Shown here: positions 11,930 to 24,136 of the stretch, one piece after another | Layout of the letters: each line of letters opens with the position of its first letter | Position numbering within the stretch: the first letter of the stretch is position 1 | NCBI GenBank assembly: GCA_019426215.1 | Contig: CM033400.1 | Coordinates: forward strand, 24,908,568-24,972,567 | DNA: 64,000 nt | Direction of reading: 5' to 3' | Source of the DNA: Buddleja alternifolia | Taxonomy: Eukaryota; Streptophyta; Magnoliopsida; Lamiales; Scrophulariaceae | Program-made: the position numbers and the translations under genes | The notes under the pieces: model-generated | The model's database searches: none | Told to the model about the DNA's origin: nothing | Seen by the model: the letters and a program-made list of their open reading frames with translations, nothing else

Positions 11930-12705
11930 TTAAAAGGGAAATTTTATTTCTGTTTAGGTACCCATTGTTACTTGGGTCCTTTGACATTAGTAGCATTGTT
12001 AGTTTAAATTAGAACTTTAGGAATCCATATTTGCTTAATCTTCATTGCGGGAGGATTAGCCTTCTTGGATTTCACATTGTGTTGTGTGTGCTTTTTGGGT
12101 GTATAATAATATCCTTAATTGTAATGGTAATCATAATCATAATCATCATAGTATCGATAATATGATCTAGACTGTTGTGGATATTGACGCTAGCATTTCC
12201 TTGGCGCTGGCTTAGAGTGCACTTTTGGTGTTGGACGTTTAGCGCTTGATTCACTTGTAGAAGATTTATCCTTAGCCTTTTGAGCGTTTGGATGAACCTT
12301 TCTTTGTGAATCATTTGCTTTCATCTTTCCCTTGCCTGAGTTAGCTTTGGCTTTCTCATTTGACCTTGTACCATTGTTGCTTGGTTTAACAGGTGTTTGA
12401 CTTTTTTAACCTTTCTCAACAAAGAAAACACCTTTTCCTTTGTTGTTCGCCGTAACGTTAGATTTGTTTGGTTGTTTACCGAATTTATTGCATCCTAAAC
12501 CGGTCCTTTCACCAAATACTCTTGTTACCTCAGTCATATTGTCTAGCTTTCTTGACACTTTAGACAATGATGAGACGAGCTGTTCTGATTTAGCAGGCCT
12601 AGCAATCAGCTCAGCTTCTCTCTTGACTATTATATCAAGATCACTTTTCAGATTGGTTATATTACTTTCAAGTGATTTGTTCTTCTCAATGCAGTGTTGC
12701 AGAAC

Positions 12706-14147
12706 TTACAACTCTGCCTTGAGCGTCACATTATCACTTTTGAGTGATGAAATGATATTGAAGTGATTTTGATATAATTTTGCGGCATCTTGACAATCAT
12801 TGTAATATTCTTTGACTTTGTAAAGTAGTTCGTCATAAGAGAGATGGTAAGATATCTCAGTGTTTACCTCATGGAATGTTTCATCATCTCTGGCCATGAG
12901 ACAAATAAGCGCTGAGTCATCCACTGGCTCATCATCATCACTACGTTCCTCTGAAGACTCCAAATCTTCAGGTGCGGATGCTGGTTCTGATTCCACTAGC
13001 AAACCTTATTAACGAAGGTTGCTCCTGAATTGGTTTATATCCAAGTAATCCTGCCTTGAAGGCTTAGATACATTTGGATAAGGACAATTTACCTGGTAGT
13101 GCCCTAGTTTCCTGCAATTATAACAAAGATTTGTTTCATCTTTTGTTCATTCGTTAGCCTTGCAGTTTGAGGTTTTGAGACCACAGGCGCTGAGAGATTC
13201 TGTTGTGTAGATGCTTGGTATTTAATCGGCACTGAAGGAGAAGGTGCAGGGTATTAAGGCGCTTGATACTGGTGTTGTACTAGAGTAGACACTTGATATG
13301 AATTCTGTCCTTGATGCTTAGGACTATTTCCTTTCTTTTCATATCTTAAGAACTTTTTGAATCTATTCAGAAGCACTAGTTCCTCATCCTCATATATATC
13401 CAAAGCCTTTTCCTTGTTACCCGATTTACCCTAGATTGATGTCTTAAGAGCTCCAGACTCAATTATCGGACTGCTCGCAACATCACTGGCAGAATTCAAC
13501 TCAAACTCAAATGCTTTGAGCTCTGAAAAGGCGTCTTCTAGACTTCGAAGATCTAACATCTTTGATTCTCTCATTACCGTTGTCTTCATCAAAAATCTAC
13601 TAAGTAGACTTCTGAAAATCTTAACCACCATTTCTCTGTTTTGCAACTCCATTCCCAGAGGTGTAAGTTTCGTAACAAGAGCTGTAAATCTTATGTCCAA
13701 TTGTTCTAGCGTCTCATTAGGCAACATCTTAAAACTATTAAACTTTTCCGTGGCAATTGAAAGTTTGTTTTCCTTGATTTGTGCAGAACCGCCACAAATT
13801 ATAGCTAACTTATCCCATATTTCCTTAGTCATTTTGCAAGATTTGACCTTGTTTAATAGGTTGTCGTTATCTCCAATGGTAGTATATAGAGCATTTCGTC
13901 CAACATTATCTAGATTAAATCTCTGACGCTCATCTATGGACCATTCCTGCTTAGGTTTTTCAACATAGCCATCTGGAGTCTCTTCTGTGGCTCCAGGCGC
14001 TCTGGTGATTACTTTGTAAATTTGAATAGGTCCATCTAAAATGACACCACATATTTCATCATCACAGGAACACAAATAAGTAAATGTTTTGACCTTCCAT
14101 GAGTCATAATTTGACTCGGTCAACTTAGGAGCTTTAGAGAATGCCAT
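12706..14147 (-). pseudogene. SIRE-like copia: gag
   Basis: Gag starts at the ATG at 14147 (MAFSKAPKLTESNYDSW), only about 100 bases downstream of the 5' LTR. UBN2-like gag runs to 13431. A CCHC knuckle (CYNCRKLGHYQVNC) is readable at about 13085-13125. The acidic C-terminal region with the typical ALICLMARDD block lies at 13002-12706. Stops near 13430 and 13010 break the frame. Gag assembles the cytoplasmic particle in intact copies. Confidence 0.82.
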
Positions 14148-14232
14148 GAAAAGTTTAAAAACAAACAACTAATTTTAAAAAGGATCTAAACAAGCTGTTA
14201 TGCTTGGAAATTAAAAAAAATCAACTTTAACC

Positions 14233-14246
14233 GCTCTGATAACACT
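14233..14246 (-). promoter_or_regulatory. Primer binding site of the SIRE-like element
   Basis: The minus strand reads AGTGTTATCAGAGC right after the LTR end CCAACA. It is one base off the canonical TGGTATCAGAGC complementary to initiator tRNA-Met, and it sets the LTR boundary at 14246/14247. Confidence 0.85.
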
Positions 14247-17174
14247 TGTTGGATCCAAGTGGCATATGTAAAGGTCTAGAAGGGGGAGTTGAATAGACCC
14301 TGAATTTCTTTTTCAAAAATTAAGACATGTTTTTGTATAGTTAACCTAGACACTAGTTTTGAGTGCTTGATCAAAATGAATCATGCGCTTAGCACTTATA
14401 TCAGGGTTGACACAACGGAAGATTTATACAAGTCTATATGATGCAACAAATTAAGCGCTTAGAGATAGTTAGTTGCTCTAAGAGTAATTTAATAATTGTA
14501 TGCTTTATGATAACATATGATGTGATAAATAAAGCAATAAAGCAGTAAGAAAATAAGACACGAGAATTTGTAAGGTTCACTGGGTTTATGTAATCCCAGC
14601 TACGTCCTTCTACTCCTTTCCACACAGGAGGAATTCGCTAAAATGATTTACGAGATTTCACACAGACAACTTCAATGCAATAGCAAATTAATGAAGACTT
14701 GATCTTGAGTTCCCTGATCACAAAGATTTCAACTAGGCTAAGATCTATTTCTGACAATGCTTCTTCCACATAGAGTCTATCAACAACTTCGTCACTCAGA
14801 TTGAAGAAGTTGATGGGTTTTATCAACGTTTGTTTGATTTGAAAAGTTCAAACACTTTTGGAATCTCTCTTTAAATAATGATTCTTCTTGGAAAGATGCA
14901 AGAGATATTGATTTGGCTGTAGAGATGTAAAAGCTCAAAAATATTTTGGCTATGAAGATTTCGAGCTTTGATGATGTATAGATTTTAACAACGTAGGTGA
15001 ATAATTCTCGGTCTGTTAGGTTTGAGCTGTGAGTATCTATTTATAGACTTTTTCTCGGGATTTCTCCATTGGGGACATGCAGGAACGTGTGAGCACGAGG
15101 TGCGTGAAACAATTTTTTCTGACATCTCTGAAAATTCTGCTGCACAAAGTGGGTAGCAGACCTACTATGAGTTGTCAGCCAATAGAAAGGCTTATCCGTA
15201 CCGTCAATAGTCCTTATCACATTTAATGCTCCTATCAATGATAGGGTGCGAATTTATATGTTTTAAAGCCTCATATTTTTTTGATTTATATTGGCTTATG
15301 CATGATTTATACCACATATGCGTTTAATTTGTGTGCTTATTGAGTAAAGGTGAAAAATCACTGCAATCGAAGAATAATGCACGAAAGCAGAGAATTTCTG
15401 TATATTTAGAGGCCGAATTTGAGGAGGTTTCCTTCAACAAAGTTTTAGATCTCTATGTTAGCTTCACTTGGAAACTTGAATCATCCAAATCGGAGATCCG
15501 TGGAGAAAGTTATAAAGGAAACAATATTGCTGCGCTGAAATACAAGAAAACGGCTGAGTTCTGACTGCGACGCCCCAGCGCCACTTCATCCACGCCTGTG
15601 CATGTATTGATCCATGCCTGTGCATGGATTGATGCACGCCTGGGCGTCGAAACCCCTATTTTTGAGTCTTATAAATACAAACTCAAGAGGAATGAGAAAA
15701 AAAGCTTTTGGGGTTGGACCGGGGCCGCGATTGGTAATGGCACAACCAGAAGAGGAGTAGGGGAGACAAGGTTACGCGTTGGGTAGCGCAGCGCATCTGT
15801 TTCGGGTACAGAGGCGACGAGGGGTGCTAACCCGGCCACCCAACCCACGGTTTTTAGGCCCTTTTGGGACTAAAACTAGCCATATACATCACATTTTAGT
15901 GGACAAGAAGGAGGAAGGGCAAGGAATTGAAGCTTCCAACTTGATTTCATCATCAACCAAGTGTATTAGGGAGTTTTCCATTGCTTTCATTATATATTTT
16001 TCTATGAATATATAAATGTTTGCTTTAGATTTTCTTGTACCATTGATTATGAACTAGATCTATAAGACTAAGGTCATGTGAAGGCCTATTTGTGAAGTAT
16101 TTATATAATATTTGTTTGTTTGAATCAATTCATGTGCTGCTATGTGTTGTGAATTTGTATTTGTTCTACTTACATGTGTTTGTGTTCGATAAATTGCCTA
16201 GATGAATGTTTCGAGAGAAAACTGATCTAGGGTACATGAGATTCACAACATAATGCACAAACAATGAGGAATTGCCCGTTAAATGACAAACAGTAGAGAT
16301 TTTCGGATGCAGTTAGCCGGATTGATTCGGGAAAATTCTAAAGCTTGAATGCATGATTGTTGGTTAGATTCCCGAATAGAGATATTTTGGGGACCGTCAA
16401 TTGATCATAGGATTATTATTGTCGAGACATCGGGTAGTAATTATTTAAGGCACTTTCCACCATCGCAACATAGGTCTAATGATTCAACAACTCACGTTAT
16501 AAAGATATTGTATCAAATTGAGCCCTAACATGCGCCGTAGTCGTCTTTAACACTTGAAGTTTCAATCTATTGCTCCTCCTTACTTTTGTTCTCTACACTT
16601 TTATTCCATTTCAACCTTTACTTTAAGCGTTTATTTACAAAGTCTAAAACTAAAATACAAGTCCCTGTGGTTCGACATCCGGACTTAATTGTCCACTTTA
16701 TTACTACACACGACCAGTCCACTTGCTGTGCAAACACGTGAGGTTCTAGCGTGTCAATCAAGCATTTAATGCTTTTGAATTTATTCCCCATTGGAAATAA
16801 ATGTCCGTTTATGATTGCTTTAAATAGCTTATTGACTTCGGATTAAATTCAGGTGTCGACATGCACTTAAGACATTATCGTTCTGAATTGATTCTCAAGC
16901 ACTTGACAGCCGCTTTAACGAATCCTTCATCTTCAAGGTCTTCAGACGCTGATCTCCGATTTAACTTTGATAGACTCACCTAGAATTCTATCATAGCTCA
17001 AGTGCTAGATACTAGTCTAAAACCATAAAGATAAAAGCTTTAACTAAAAATTACAACACGATAATTTTAAACGCTTATACATATTCTAATAAAGGTAAAC
17101 TTACATATCTTTGGGGTCTAACATAAAACTTATTCTTGTCATCATCAAAACTTCTAACATGAAATTTCCTAACA
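14247..17174 (-). repeat. 5' LTR of the SIRE-like element, split by an Athila-like solo LTR
   Basis: The plus strand begins TGTTGGATCC and ends TTCCTAACA. Removing the 1518-bp insertion plus one 5-bp duplication leaves about 1.4 kb, matching the solo LTR at 1886-3389 in length and sequence. For example, GGAATTC after the CTACGTCCTTCT block and the paired AATAAATG blocks (2985, 16797) line up. Confidence 0.88.
15234..16761 (+). mobile_element. Solo LTR, Athila-like Ty3/gypsy, TSD ATCAA
   Basis: Element 15239-16756 (1518 bp) starts TGATAGGG and ends CTAGCGTGTCA. It is flanked by perfect ATCAA copies at 15234-15238 and 16757-16761. The empty site is seen in the sister LTR (CCTATCAAGC at about 2935). 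Its 3' part contains CCCTGTGGTTCGACATCC and a ...ACTACACACGACC stretch, features I associate with Athila/Tat LTR U5 regions. A TATAAATA box lies at 15670-15677. No internal region is present. ORFs across it (15331, 15598, 15779) look incidental. Confidence 0.85.
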
Positions 17175-18747
17175 TAAACCATATAATGTCTTTGCTCACA
17201 ATAGACATTGCAATATACTCGGATTCCATAGATGATAAAGCAACATAAGTTTGCCTTTTTGAAGACCAAGAAAAAATGACACCACCAATGGTGAGTAACC
17301 AACCACTCGTTGATTTTGAATTTGTTGTGTAGGATGCCCAATTTGCATCGCTATAACACTCAAGTGTAGATGAATTACACTTATAATGTAAGTCATAGTT
17401 CATTGTGAACTTCAAGTACCTTAGTACTCTTTTCAATTCCCTCCAATGTTCTTCACTAGGATTATTAGTGAATCTACTCAATATGCCAATTGAACACGCA
17501 AGATCGGGTCTTGTGTGATTCACCGCATACATTATGCTTCCAATAATTTTGGAATATTCTTCTTGATTTATAGCTTCTCCTTCATTAGGAGATAGCTTCA
17601 CGTGAGGATCAATTGGGCTCTTGCTCACTTTGCAATCAAAGTAATTGAACTTCCTCAATATTTTCTCTATGTAATGAGATTGAGTTAGAATAAAGGTTCC
17701 ACCCTTTTTGATAACTTTGACCCCCAAAATGATATCTACCGGGCCTAAGTCCTTAATGTCAAACGCTTGCCTCAAGTAATTTTTGGTTTCATTAATGCAA
17801 TCCATATTAGTACCAAAAATAAGCGAATTATCAACATATAAAGTCACAAGCACTTTATATTTAGAAGTAACTTTAGTAAAAACACAACTTTCTACTTTGC
17901 TACTTATAATCCCAAATTTCTTAATTTCTTTCTTGAATTTCTTATACCATTGTCTAGGTGCTGGTTTAAGGCCATACAATGATTTATTCAATTTATATAC
18001 TTTGTGTTTTTCACCTTGAACAACATAACACTCGGGTTGATGTATGTAAATTTCTTCTTCAAGATCACCATTCAAGAAGGCCGTTTTTACATCCATTTGA
18101 TGAACCTCTAGGTTATAAATGGAAGCAATCGAAAACATAGTCCTAATGGACGTGAATTTTGTAACGGGAGAAAATTTCTCAAAATAATCCATCTTTTCTT
18201 TTTGACTAAAACCTTTGGCTACTAAGCTTGCTTTGTACTTATCAATAGTACCATCCATTTTGAGTTTCTTTTTCAAAACCCACTTAGAGCCAATAAGTTT
18301 AGTGTTAAGAGGAGACTCAACTAGAGTCCATGTTTTATTATCATGAATTGATTTTATCTCATCATTCGTGGCTCTTTTCCACATGTCTGCATCAGACATA
18401 GACATAGCTTCTTGAAAAGATTTAGGATCCTCTTTCAAAAGATATGTTAACATATTGGGACCAAAATTATTTTCATTTCTATGTTTCTTAATCCTTCTAA
18501 ACTCGATTATTTCATCATTTTCTTCCTTGTCTAAATTTTCACTAACTTGTGGATCATGTACTAGTGTACTAGATTCCACATCATGTGAATTAGGCACATT
18601 TGATTCCAATTCAAGTTCTTTTAATAATTCACGATCTAGTTCTAATTTATCCGCATCTTTAACATTTAAATGTTCATAAAAAATAGCATGTGCAGCTTCA
18701 AATACATTATTAGAACTAATATTAAGAAATCTATATGCCTTACTCAT
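17175..18747 (-). pseudogene. Copia-2: reverse transcriptase and partial RNase H
   Basis: Long minus-strand frame with the complete copia RT: WKRATNDEIKSI, KWVLKKKLKMDGTI, HQMDVKTAFLNGDLEEEIY, YGLKPAPRQWYKKF, and RNase H blocks (YSDANWASYTTNSKSTSG, SMESEYIAMS). The catalytic motif reads YVDN (LYVDNSLIFG) instead of YVDD, so a metal-binding Asp is lost. The frame passes at 17175 into the LTR of the SIRE-like element; the residues beyond IIWF are LTR-derived. The rest of RNase H and the 3' LTR are displaced beyond the window. Confidence 0.88.
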
Positions 18748-19479
18748 TTGACAATAACCAATAAAATAGATTTCACGTCTTTAGAACCAAGTTTAGGCCT
18801 TTTCAAAGTTGCATCCAAGGCATTTGCAATACAACCCCATACTTTGAAATGTTTAATGCTACGTTTGTGCCCAGCAAACAATTCATATGGAGTTTTCATA
18901 TGCTTTTTATTCACAACTCGATTACTAATGTAACAAGAGGTTAATAGTGCTTCACCCCAATAACTCGTTGGTAGTTCCGAATGAATAATCATAGCACTAA
19001 CCATCTCCATTAAAGATCGATTTTTTCTTTCGGATACTCCGTTTTGTGGAGGAGTATTGGGTGCCGAAAAGCTCTCTAATAATACCATTTTATAAACAAA
19101 ATTCTTTAAAATCATTAAAGAGATATTCACCACCTCTATCGGATCTTAATCTTTTGATCCTTAAACCAATTTGGTTTTCAACTTCTTTTGTGAAGATTTT
19201 AAACTTATCAAGGGCCTCATCTTTTTTTCTAAGTAAGTACACATTAGTGAATTTAGAGAAATCATCTATAAAAGTAATAAAGTAACATTTTTCACCTCTA
19301 GTAACATGTTCTTTATTATCACATAAATCCTTATGAATTAAGTCAAGTAAAGATGATGTTTTACTAACAGTTTTAGAAGTAGTTTTAATTAACTTAGATT
19401 GTGCACAACATTCATAATTATTCATAGAAAAACTAGATGAATTTCTAGGAATTGATTCACAACTAATCATACGGGACAT
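18744..19479 (-). pseudogene. Copia-2: integrase
   Basis: Two overlapping frames (19479-19090, 19133-18744) give a copia integrase core: DLIHKDLC, YFITFIDDFSKF, RLRSDRGGEY and NGVSERKNRSLMEM, so all three acidic residues are visible. A frameshift lies at about 19090-19133 between the second Asp and the Glu. The terminal PYELFAGHKRSIKHFKVWGC block is typical. It sits directly upstream of the RT frame. Confidence 0.85.
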
Positions 19480-19512
19480 AGCATTTAAACCAATATGTCC
19501 TAATCTATGATG

Positions 19513-20850
19513 CTAAAAATCATGCTTATCATGTTCAATTACATAATTAAAATTTGAACCATAAAAGTAAGAAGAACTAGAAATAGCTTTATTGATACTC
19601 AACAAGTACATATTGTCTTTAATGTAGCATTTCCCAACAAATGACCCTTTCTTAGTAATAATCACTTGTTGAGATCCAAAAGCCACTTTAAAGCCATTAG
19701 AGTCCAACTTATGGACTGATACAAGATTTTTCCTAATAGAAAGAATATGGTAAACATCTTTCCTAGTTAATGTCTTCTCGGAAGTGAGCGGAAGTTCCAC
19801 ATTTCTTTTGCCCAAAACCACGATGGTTGAAGAATTTCTCATGTAGACAATTTTAACCTCGTCTAATTCTTCATATGTCTTGAACAAGTTCCGATTTGAA
19901 ATAACATGACATGTTGCACCAGAATCTACCCACCAATCGGTGTCGGCTTGACCAACAAGACAAACTTTGATAAGCATACCAACAAGATCATCTATAATCA
20001 TGTTTATCTCATTCTCTTTCTTTGGTATTTTGCGATAACGACATTCTTTAGCAAAATATCCCGGTTTACCACACACATAGCAAGAAATCTTCATCTTCTT
20101 TTTGCCGTTCCCACCATTCCTCTTAGAATAAAAATTCTTCCTTTTCTGGAACTTTCCATGGTTTCTCTTGAAAGTTCTAGGACCACTTTTCTCTTCTATG
20201 TAGTTTATACCATCATTTTTCTCCATAGTTGAACCATCTCTTTTAAGACTTTCAGTCTCAATTTGGATGCCCTAAAGAAGTTCATCTAAAGTGACAGATT
20301 TCTTCTTGTGTTTCAACTTCTTTTGATAATCCTTCCATGAAGGTGGAAGTTTCTCAATGATGGTAGAAACTTGAAAAGTTTCAGTGATGGGATCACCCGC
20401 ATTGGCACATTCCGTTGCAATATCATTAAATTCATTAACTTGATCAATAACAAGTTTAGAATTAACCATCATGGCTTCTACATACTTGTTAACCAAAAAA
20501 AAGACTTATTTCCATCATGTTCATTTACATACCTTCGCTTAATAGCAATCCAATGTTTCGCGGCTGTTTTGTGGATGTGAAACACGTTGAACAAAGTGTT
20601 GTTGAGCGACTGGAGAATAGTGTAGCGGCAAATGAAGTCGTCATCCTTCCACTTCTTCACTTTTGCTTCTGCTTTCGTCTTTTGTGCAACAGGAACACTG
20701 GTAGCGGGATAGGAACTTTCATCAGAATTAGGTTCGGTACTAGTAGCAAGACCGAAACTACCACCAGAATTTGGTCTGGTACTCGAATCAGGATCAGAAC
20801 TTGGACCGGAATTTGGTCCGGTACTTTAACTGGAACTTGAAGCCTCGGTT
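19513..20850 (-). pseudogene. Copia-2: gag and protease
   Basis: The gag N-terminus near 20850-20650 reads as a Ser/Pro/Asp/Asn-rich segment (GPNSGPSSDPDSSTRPNSGG) interrupted by a TAA. Next come the gag core at 20660-20272 (KKWKDDDFICRYTILQSL), a zinc knuckle at 20082-20041 (CYVCGKPGYFAKEC; the usual His is Tyr), and the protease DSG at about 19926 (WWVDSGATCHV). GAG-pre-integrase follows to 19513. Stops at about 20272 and 20478 break the frame. Confidence 0.8.
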
Positions 20851-21213
20851 GGACATGGTTCCAACAGAACATAGAACACCTTAGCAATCGTCATTAGGTA
20901 TTCAAGCTTGAGACTCCAACGTTTGTAATTTAACCCATTGAGACGTTCGAGGTTGTCTCCTTCATGCAATTGCGTTTTCACAAGAACCGACTCCTTTATA
21001 GAAGTTTATATACCTTAAAATTGTTTTATAACAAGTGGGTATGGAACAATTCTTATGAAAACAATAGTCTAGGCACACCTTTAAAGATACTATCTTTAAG
21101 ATATATATTTCTCCCACTATAGACGTAGATAGTCTCAAAAAATACACTGGGATACAAAGCCTATTAAACTAATTTCGCAAGGCTACACTCCTTCAAAATT
21201 CTTAAGAGCAAAA

Positions 21214-21789
21214 TGTTGGGATCGGTACAACCCTCAGGGACGCCGAGCACAGCGGAAAACATATAAATTTAAAAAATAAAGCGGCATCCCCGAAATTAGG
21301 GCAAGGTAGACATGGTACCATCGGATTCAAAACTATTCTAGAGATTAGTTTACTCGTGCTTACCTTTTGAAGACTTTAAAACAGCAACGTCTTTTTAAGA
21401 AACTCCCTGCTACACCTCTCAGGATGAATTTGCCCTAGCGCCCCAAGTGTTGCGCCTCTAAATTTGTCCACACCTTATCTCGTACCCTCAATTATCTCCA
21501 CCAGTGCTAGCAAGGAGAATATCGAATCTTGGCTTATGAGAAAAAATGGTAGGAATATTTTGGTGTTCTTCGTACTCAACACATGAGTTGGAAGAAGTTC
21601 TTGTGAAAGAGATGGAAAGAAAAATGAGAGTGAAAAGATCACACAACTCTTAGTTGTGATAAGTGAATTAATTAATTCCTTCAATATTATATTAATATAT
21701 ATATATATATATAGGTCACCAAAAATTGGTAACCTAAACATACACACACACGGCACTATATATGTATCTCTAGCGTGTGTATATGTATG

Positions 21790-21826
<37 letters not shown>

Positions 21827-23331
21827 CATTAAATAGAATTCTTTCTTTTTCAAACTCTTATTCATCTTCCTTAATTAATTGGGTACTTTCCAACTAATTA
21901 GATATTTTTATATATTTGATATCGTATCAAATATACCATATTTTATCAAATAAGATCTTTCCATATCTACAATATTTATCCTAACATATGTTTATAAGAT
22001 CTTTCCATATCAATTAGTTATCTAATTAATTAGAATAGATCATACCAAATATATTATAGGATAGATATATTAAATATATATATATATATACACACATAGA
22101 CTTGGTGAACAAGATAAAAAACCTCCACCAAATCTATACACATATATACACACCCATGTGTATAAAATATATATATTTATTTCCTCTTTCATATATTAAT
22201 TAATTAGACCACTAATTAATTAACTAGTCTTTCCCAATTTAATAATACAATATTAAATTATAAGACTTTTATTAATTAAGACTACTTAATTAATTTATTC
22301 ATTTTCCCAATTAATTAATTCCAATTAATTAATCTCTCCATTAATTCACAAAGAATTAATTAGCCAATAGGTACTACACTAAGTATTGTGTGTGACCCCT
22401 TAAGCTCATTAACAAGCTAGCAATAAGTTCTTCCATAGGCTAGATTAATTATTCATAATAATTAACTAGGCATTGGGTTAATTTCACTAATTAACCCAAG
22501 GCACCTATTGGTCGTGATTCGATATCTAGCAATGTCGTCACGACTTCGTAGATGTTAACGATGAAAATGCAAACCTCTCTAGATTTTGATCTTTGTGTGA
22601 GTCGAATAGTCGAGTCCCTTCATCTTTTTCCAGTCTAAGTCCTAGGGTTTGGCGAAGGTCGAAACCCTAATAGCCTCAGAAACTATGACTATGTTGGTTC
22701 AACTGAAACTATGACTATGTTGGTTCAACTAATGATCCGGTCTTCTAAGCAGGGATCGCCAATCCCTCTTATAAGACAATGCTCCTGCCAGAGACTTTTC
22801 AATCATTCAGTTTCACTCAACAGCATAGAAAAATACTAGGTACTCATGACCTTGGATGAATCCCCTCCGACTGTCAATTGTTCCGCTGTAACTACTAGAC
22901 TATACCCAACATACACGTCGTATGACTCTCCTGGAGTGCACGTGCATATCAAAACAAAGTGGGTAGTACCCTTTGCAATGACATCTTAGGTCTAAAGATT
23001 ATCCCACACTACAAAAACCAAAGGACTCCAAGGTTGACAGCATCAATGAGGAATCCTTGCGGGGCCGTTCAATCCCATACCAAAGTATGGATCCTCATGC
23101 ATGTATTGGCTATCCTAGCCATCGACAATGGAACGCGTCGACCTCTTGGAAGAGTTACACACATGAACAAGTCTTGGCGAGGTTAGTCATATCCCACATC
23201 TCACAGCCTCTATGACTTGAAACAGATTTAGGATTACGGTGTTTGAGAGCATTCCATATGTTTTCCCTGACCGCTCCCCTAACCATATGTAATCTATGGG
23301 ATCTTTATCTATACTAAGTCTAGTTATAACA
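21214..23331 (-). repeat. Probable 5' LTR of Copia-2 (right limit uncertain)
   Basis: It starts TGTTGGGATCGG on the plus strand and continues with an AGCACAGCGGAAAAC block. That layout matches the ends of the other two copia LTRs (TGTTGGGATT...GCAGCGGAAG at 43650). A candidate end is TATAACA at 23331; an alternative end is CCTACA near 24051. It contains (TA)n tracts at about 21691-21713 and 21793-21825. No TSD can be claimed. Confidence 0.5.
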
Positions 23332-23770
23332 ATAAAGAAGCATTCCGTAACAGGTTTGATATAATCTAAATGATAAGACTGATGCAGTGTTAATGTTCAA
23401 GCAACAGATGACTCGCTGGGCACATAACACTTTCACAAAACTCGACCAAGTATAAAATAAAAGACTCAAAAAATATAGAAAGAAAGAGAGAAATATTTTA
23501 TGTACTTCATATATCATTTTCGGCCAAATGCAAGGAAGTATTTATAGACTTCCACCAGATGCCACCAAAAGGCACCTTTTCAATTGAAATGCTATCTCAC
23601 CAAATGAAGATACACTTTCGGCCAAGAACACTTGGTCTAAAATGGTGTATTAACCATCTCAAGTGACCGAAAAGTTTAGACTAATTAGAAGCCAACCTTT
23701 CGATTCAATTGAACCAATTCAGACCACTCAATATTAATATTTAATTAATATGTTATTTATTTATTTATTT

Positions 23771-23818
<48 letters not shown>

Positions 23819-24136
23819 AAACAAAGACTAAAAGCTACTATACGTGCCCCACCATAAAGTAGTGGAGCTCTCAATGAGCTTGTTTTTAAACCTTCAACAC
23901 TACACATATTTATAGTGTGATTTGAGCTTCAAAGAATCTTGAACAACCAATGTGGGACAAATGCATGCTTATGTAGACTCAATGTGGGATAAGAATTTAT
24001 TACTAATATGTAAATATACAACACGCTCCACTTCAATTACTGTCCTACAATACAAGTATGATCCGGCCTTTACATTTTCATTTTGCTTTCACTTGCTTAT
24101 TTAATATCTTTTGAATATGTTAAAGTGAATCTCAAC
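23332..24136. other. Gene-free stretch, possible LTR remnant
   Basis: No coding frame. A TATTTATAGAC block (about 23538) and AATGTGGGA repeats (about 23949, 23981) resemble copia LTR text. A (TA)n(GA)n microsatellite lies at 23771-23819. It could be the outer part of the Copia-2 LTR or another remnant. Confidence 0.4.
23771..23819. repeat. (TA)n(GA)n microsatellite
   Basis: About 24 bases of TA followed by about 25 bases of GA, read directly. Confidence 0.95.

Larger units (their letters stand above)
7123..17174 (-). mobile_element. SIRE-like Ty1/copia retrotransposon, 3' end missing
   Basis: Order on the minus strand: 5' LTR (14247-17174, including a nested insertion), primer site, gag, protease, integrase, RT, RNase H, env-like ORF. 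It inserted in the RNase H frame of Copia-2 (junction 17174/17175; candidate TSD TAAAC at 17175-17179). It was itself hit by Copia-1 at 7122/7123, so its 3' LTR is beyond the left edge. The coding region carries many stops and shifts. Confidence 0.85.
17175..23331 (-). mobile_element. Copia-2: Ty1/copia retrotransposon, 5' part
   Basis: Oldest recognisable layer of the left stack: a probable 5' LTR (21214 to about 23331), an undefined leader (20851-21213), gag, protease, integrase and RT, cut in RNase H by the SIRE-like element at 17174/17175. The orientation of LTR and genes agrees. No clear tRNA primer site is visible next to 21214, so the LTR assignment is less certain than the coding part. 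Confidence 0.75.

Noticed and set aside
15331..16015. Three plus-strand ORFs
   Set aside because: They fall inside the Athila-like solo LTR (15239-16756) and have no recognisable domains.
1886..17174. 1886-3389 as the 3' LTR of the SIRE-like element at 7123-17174
   Set aside because: It has its own perfect TSD (CAACC on both sides) and lies inside the Copia-1 leader, so it is an independent solo LTR.
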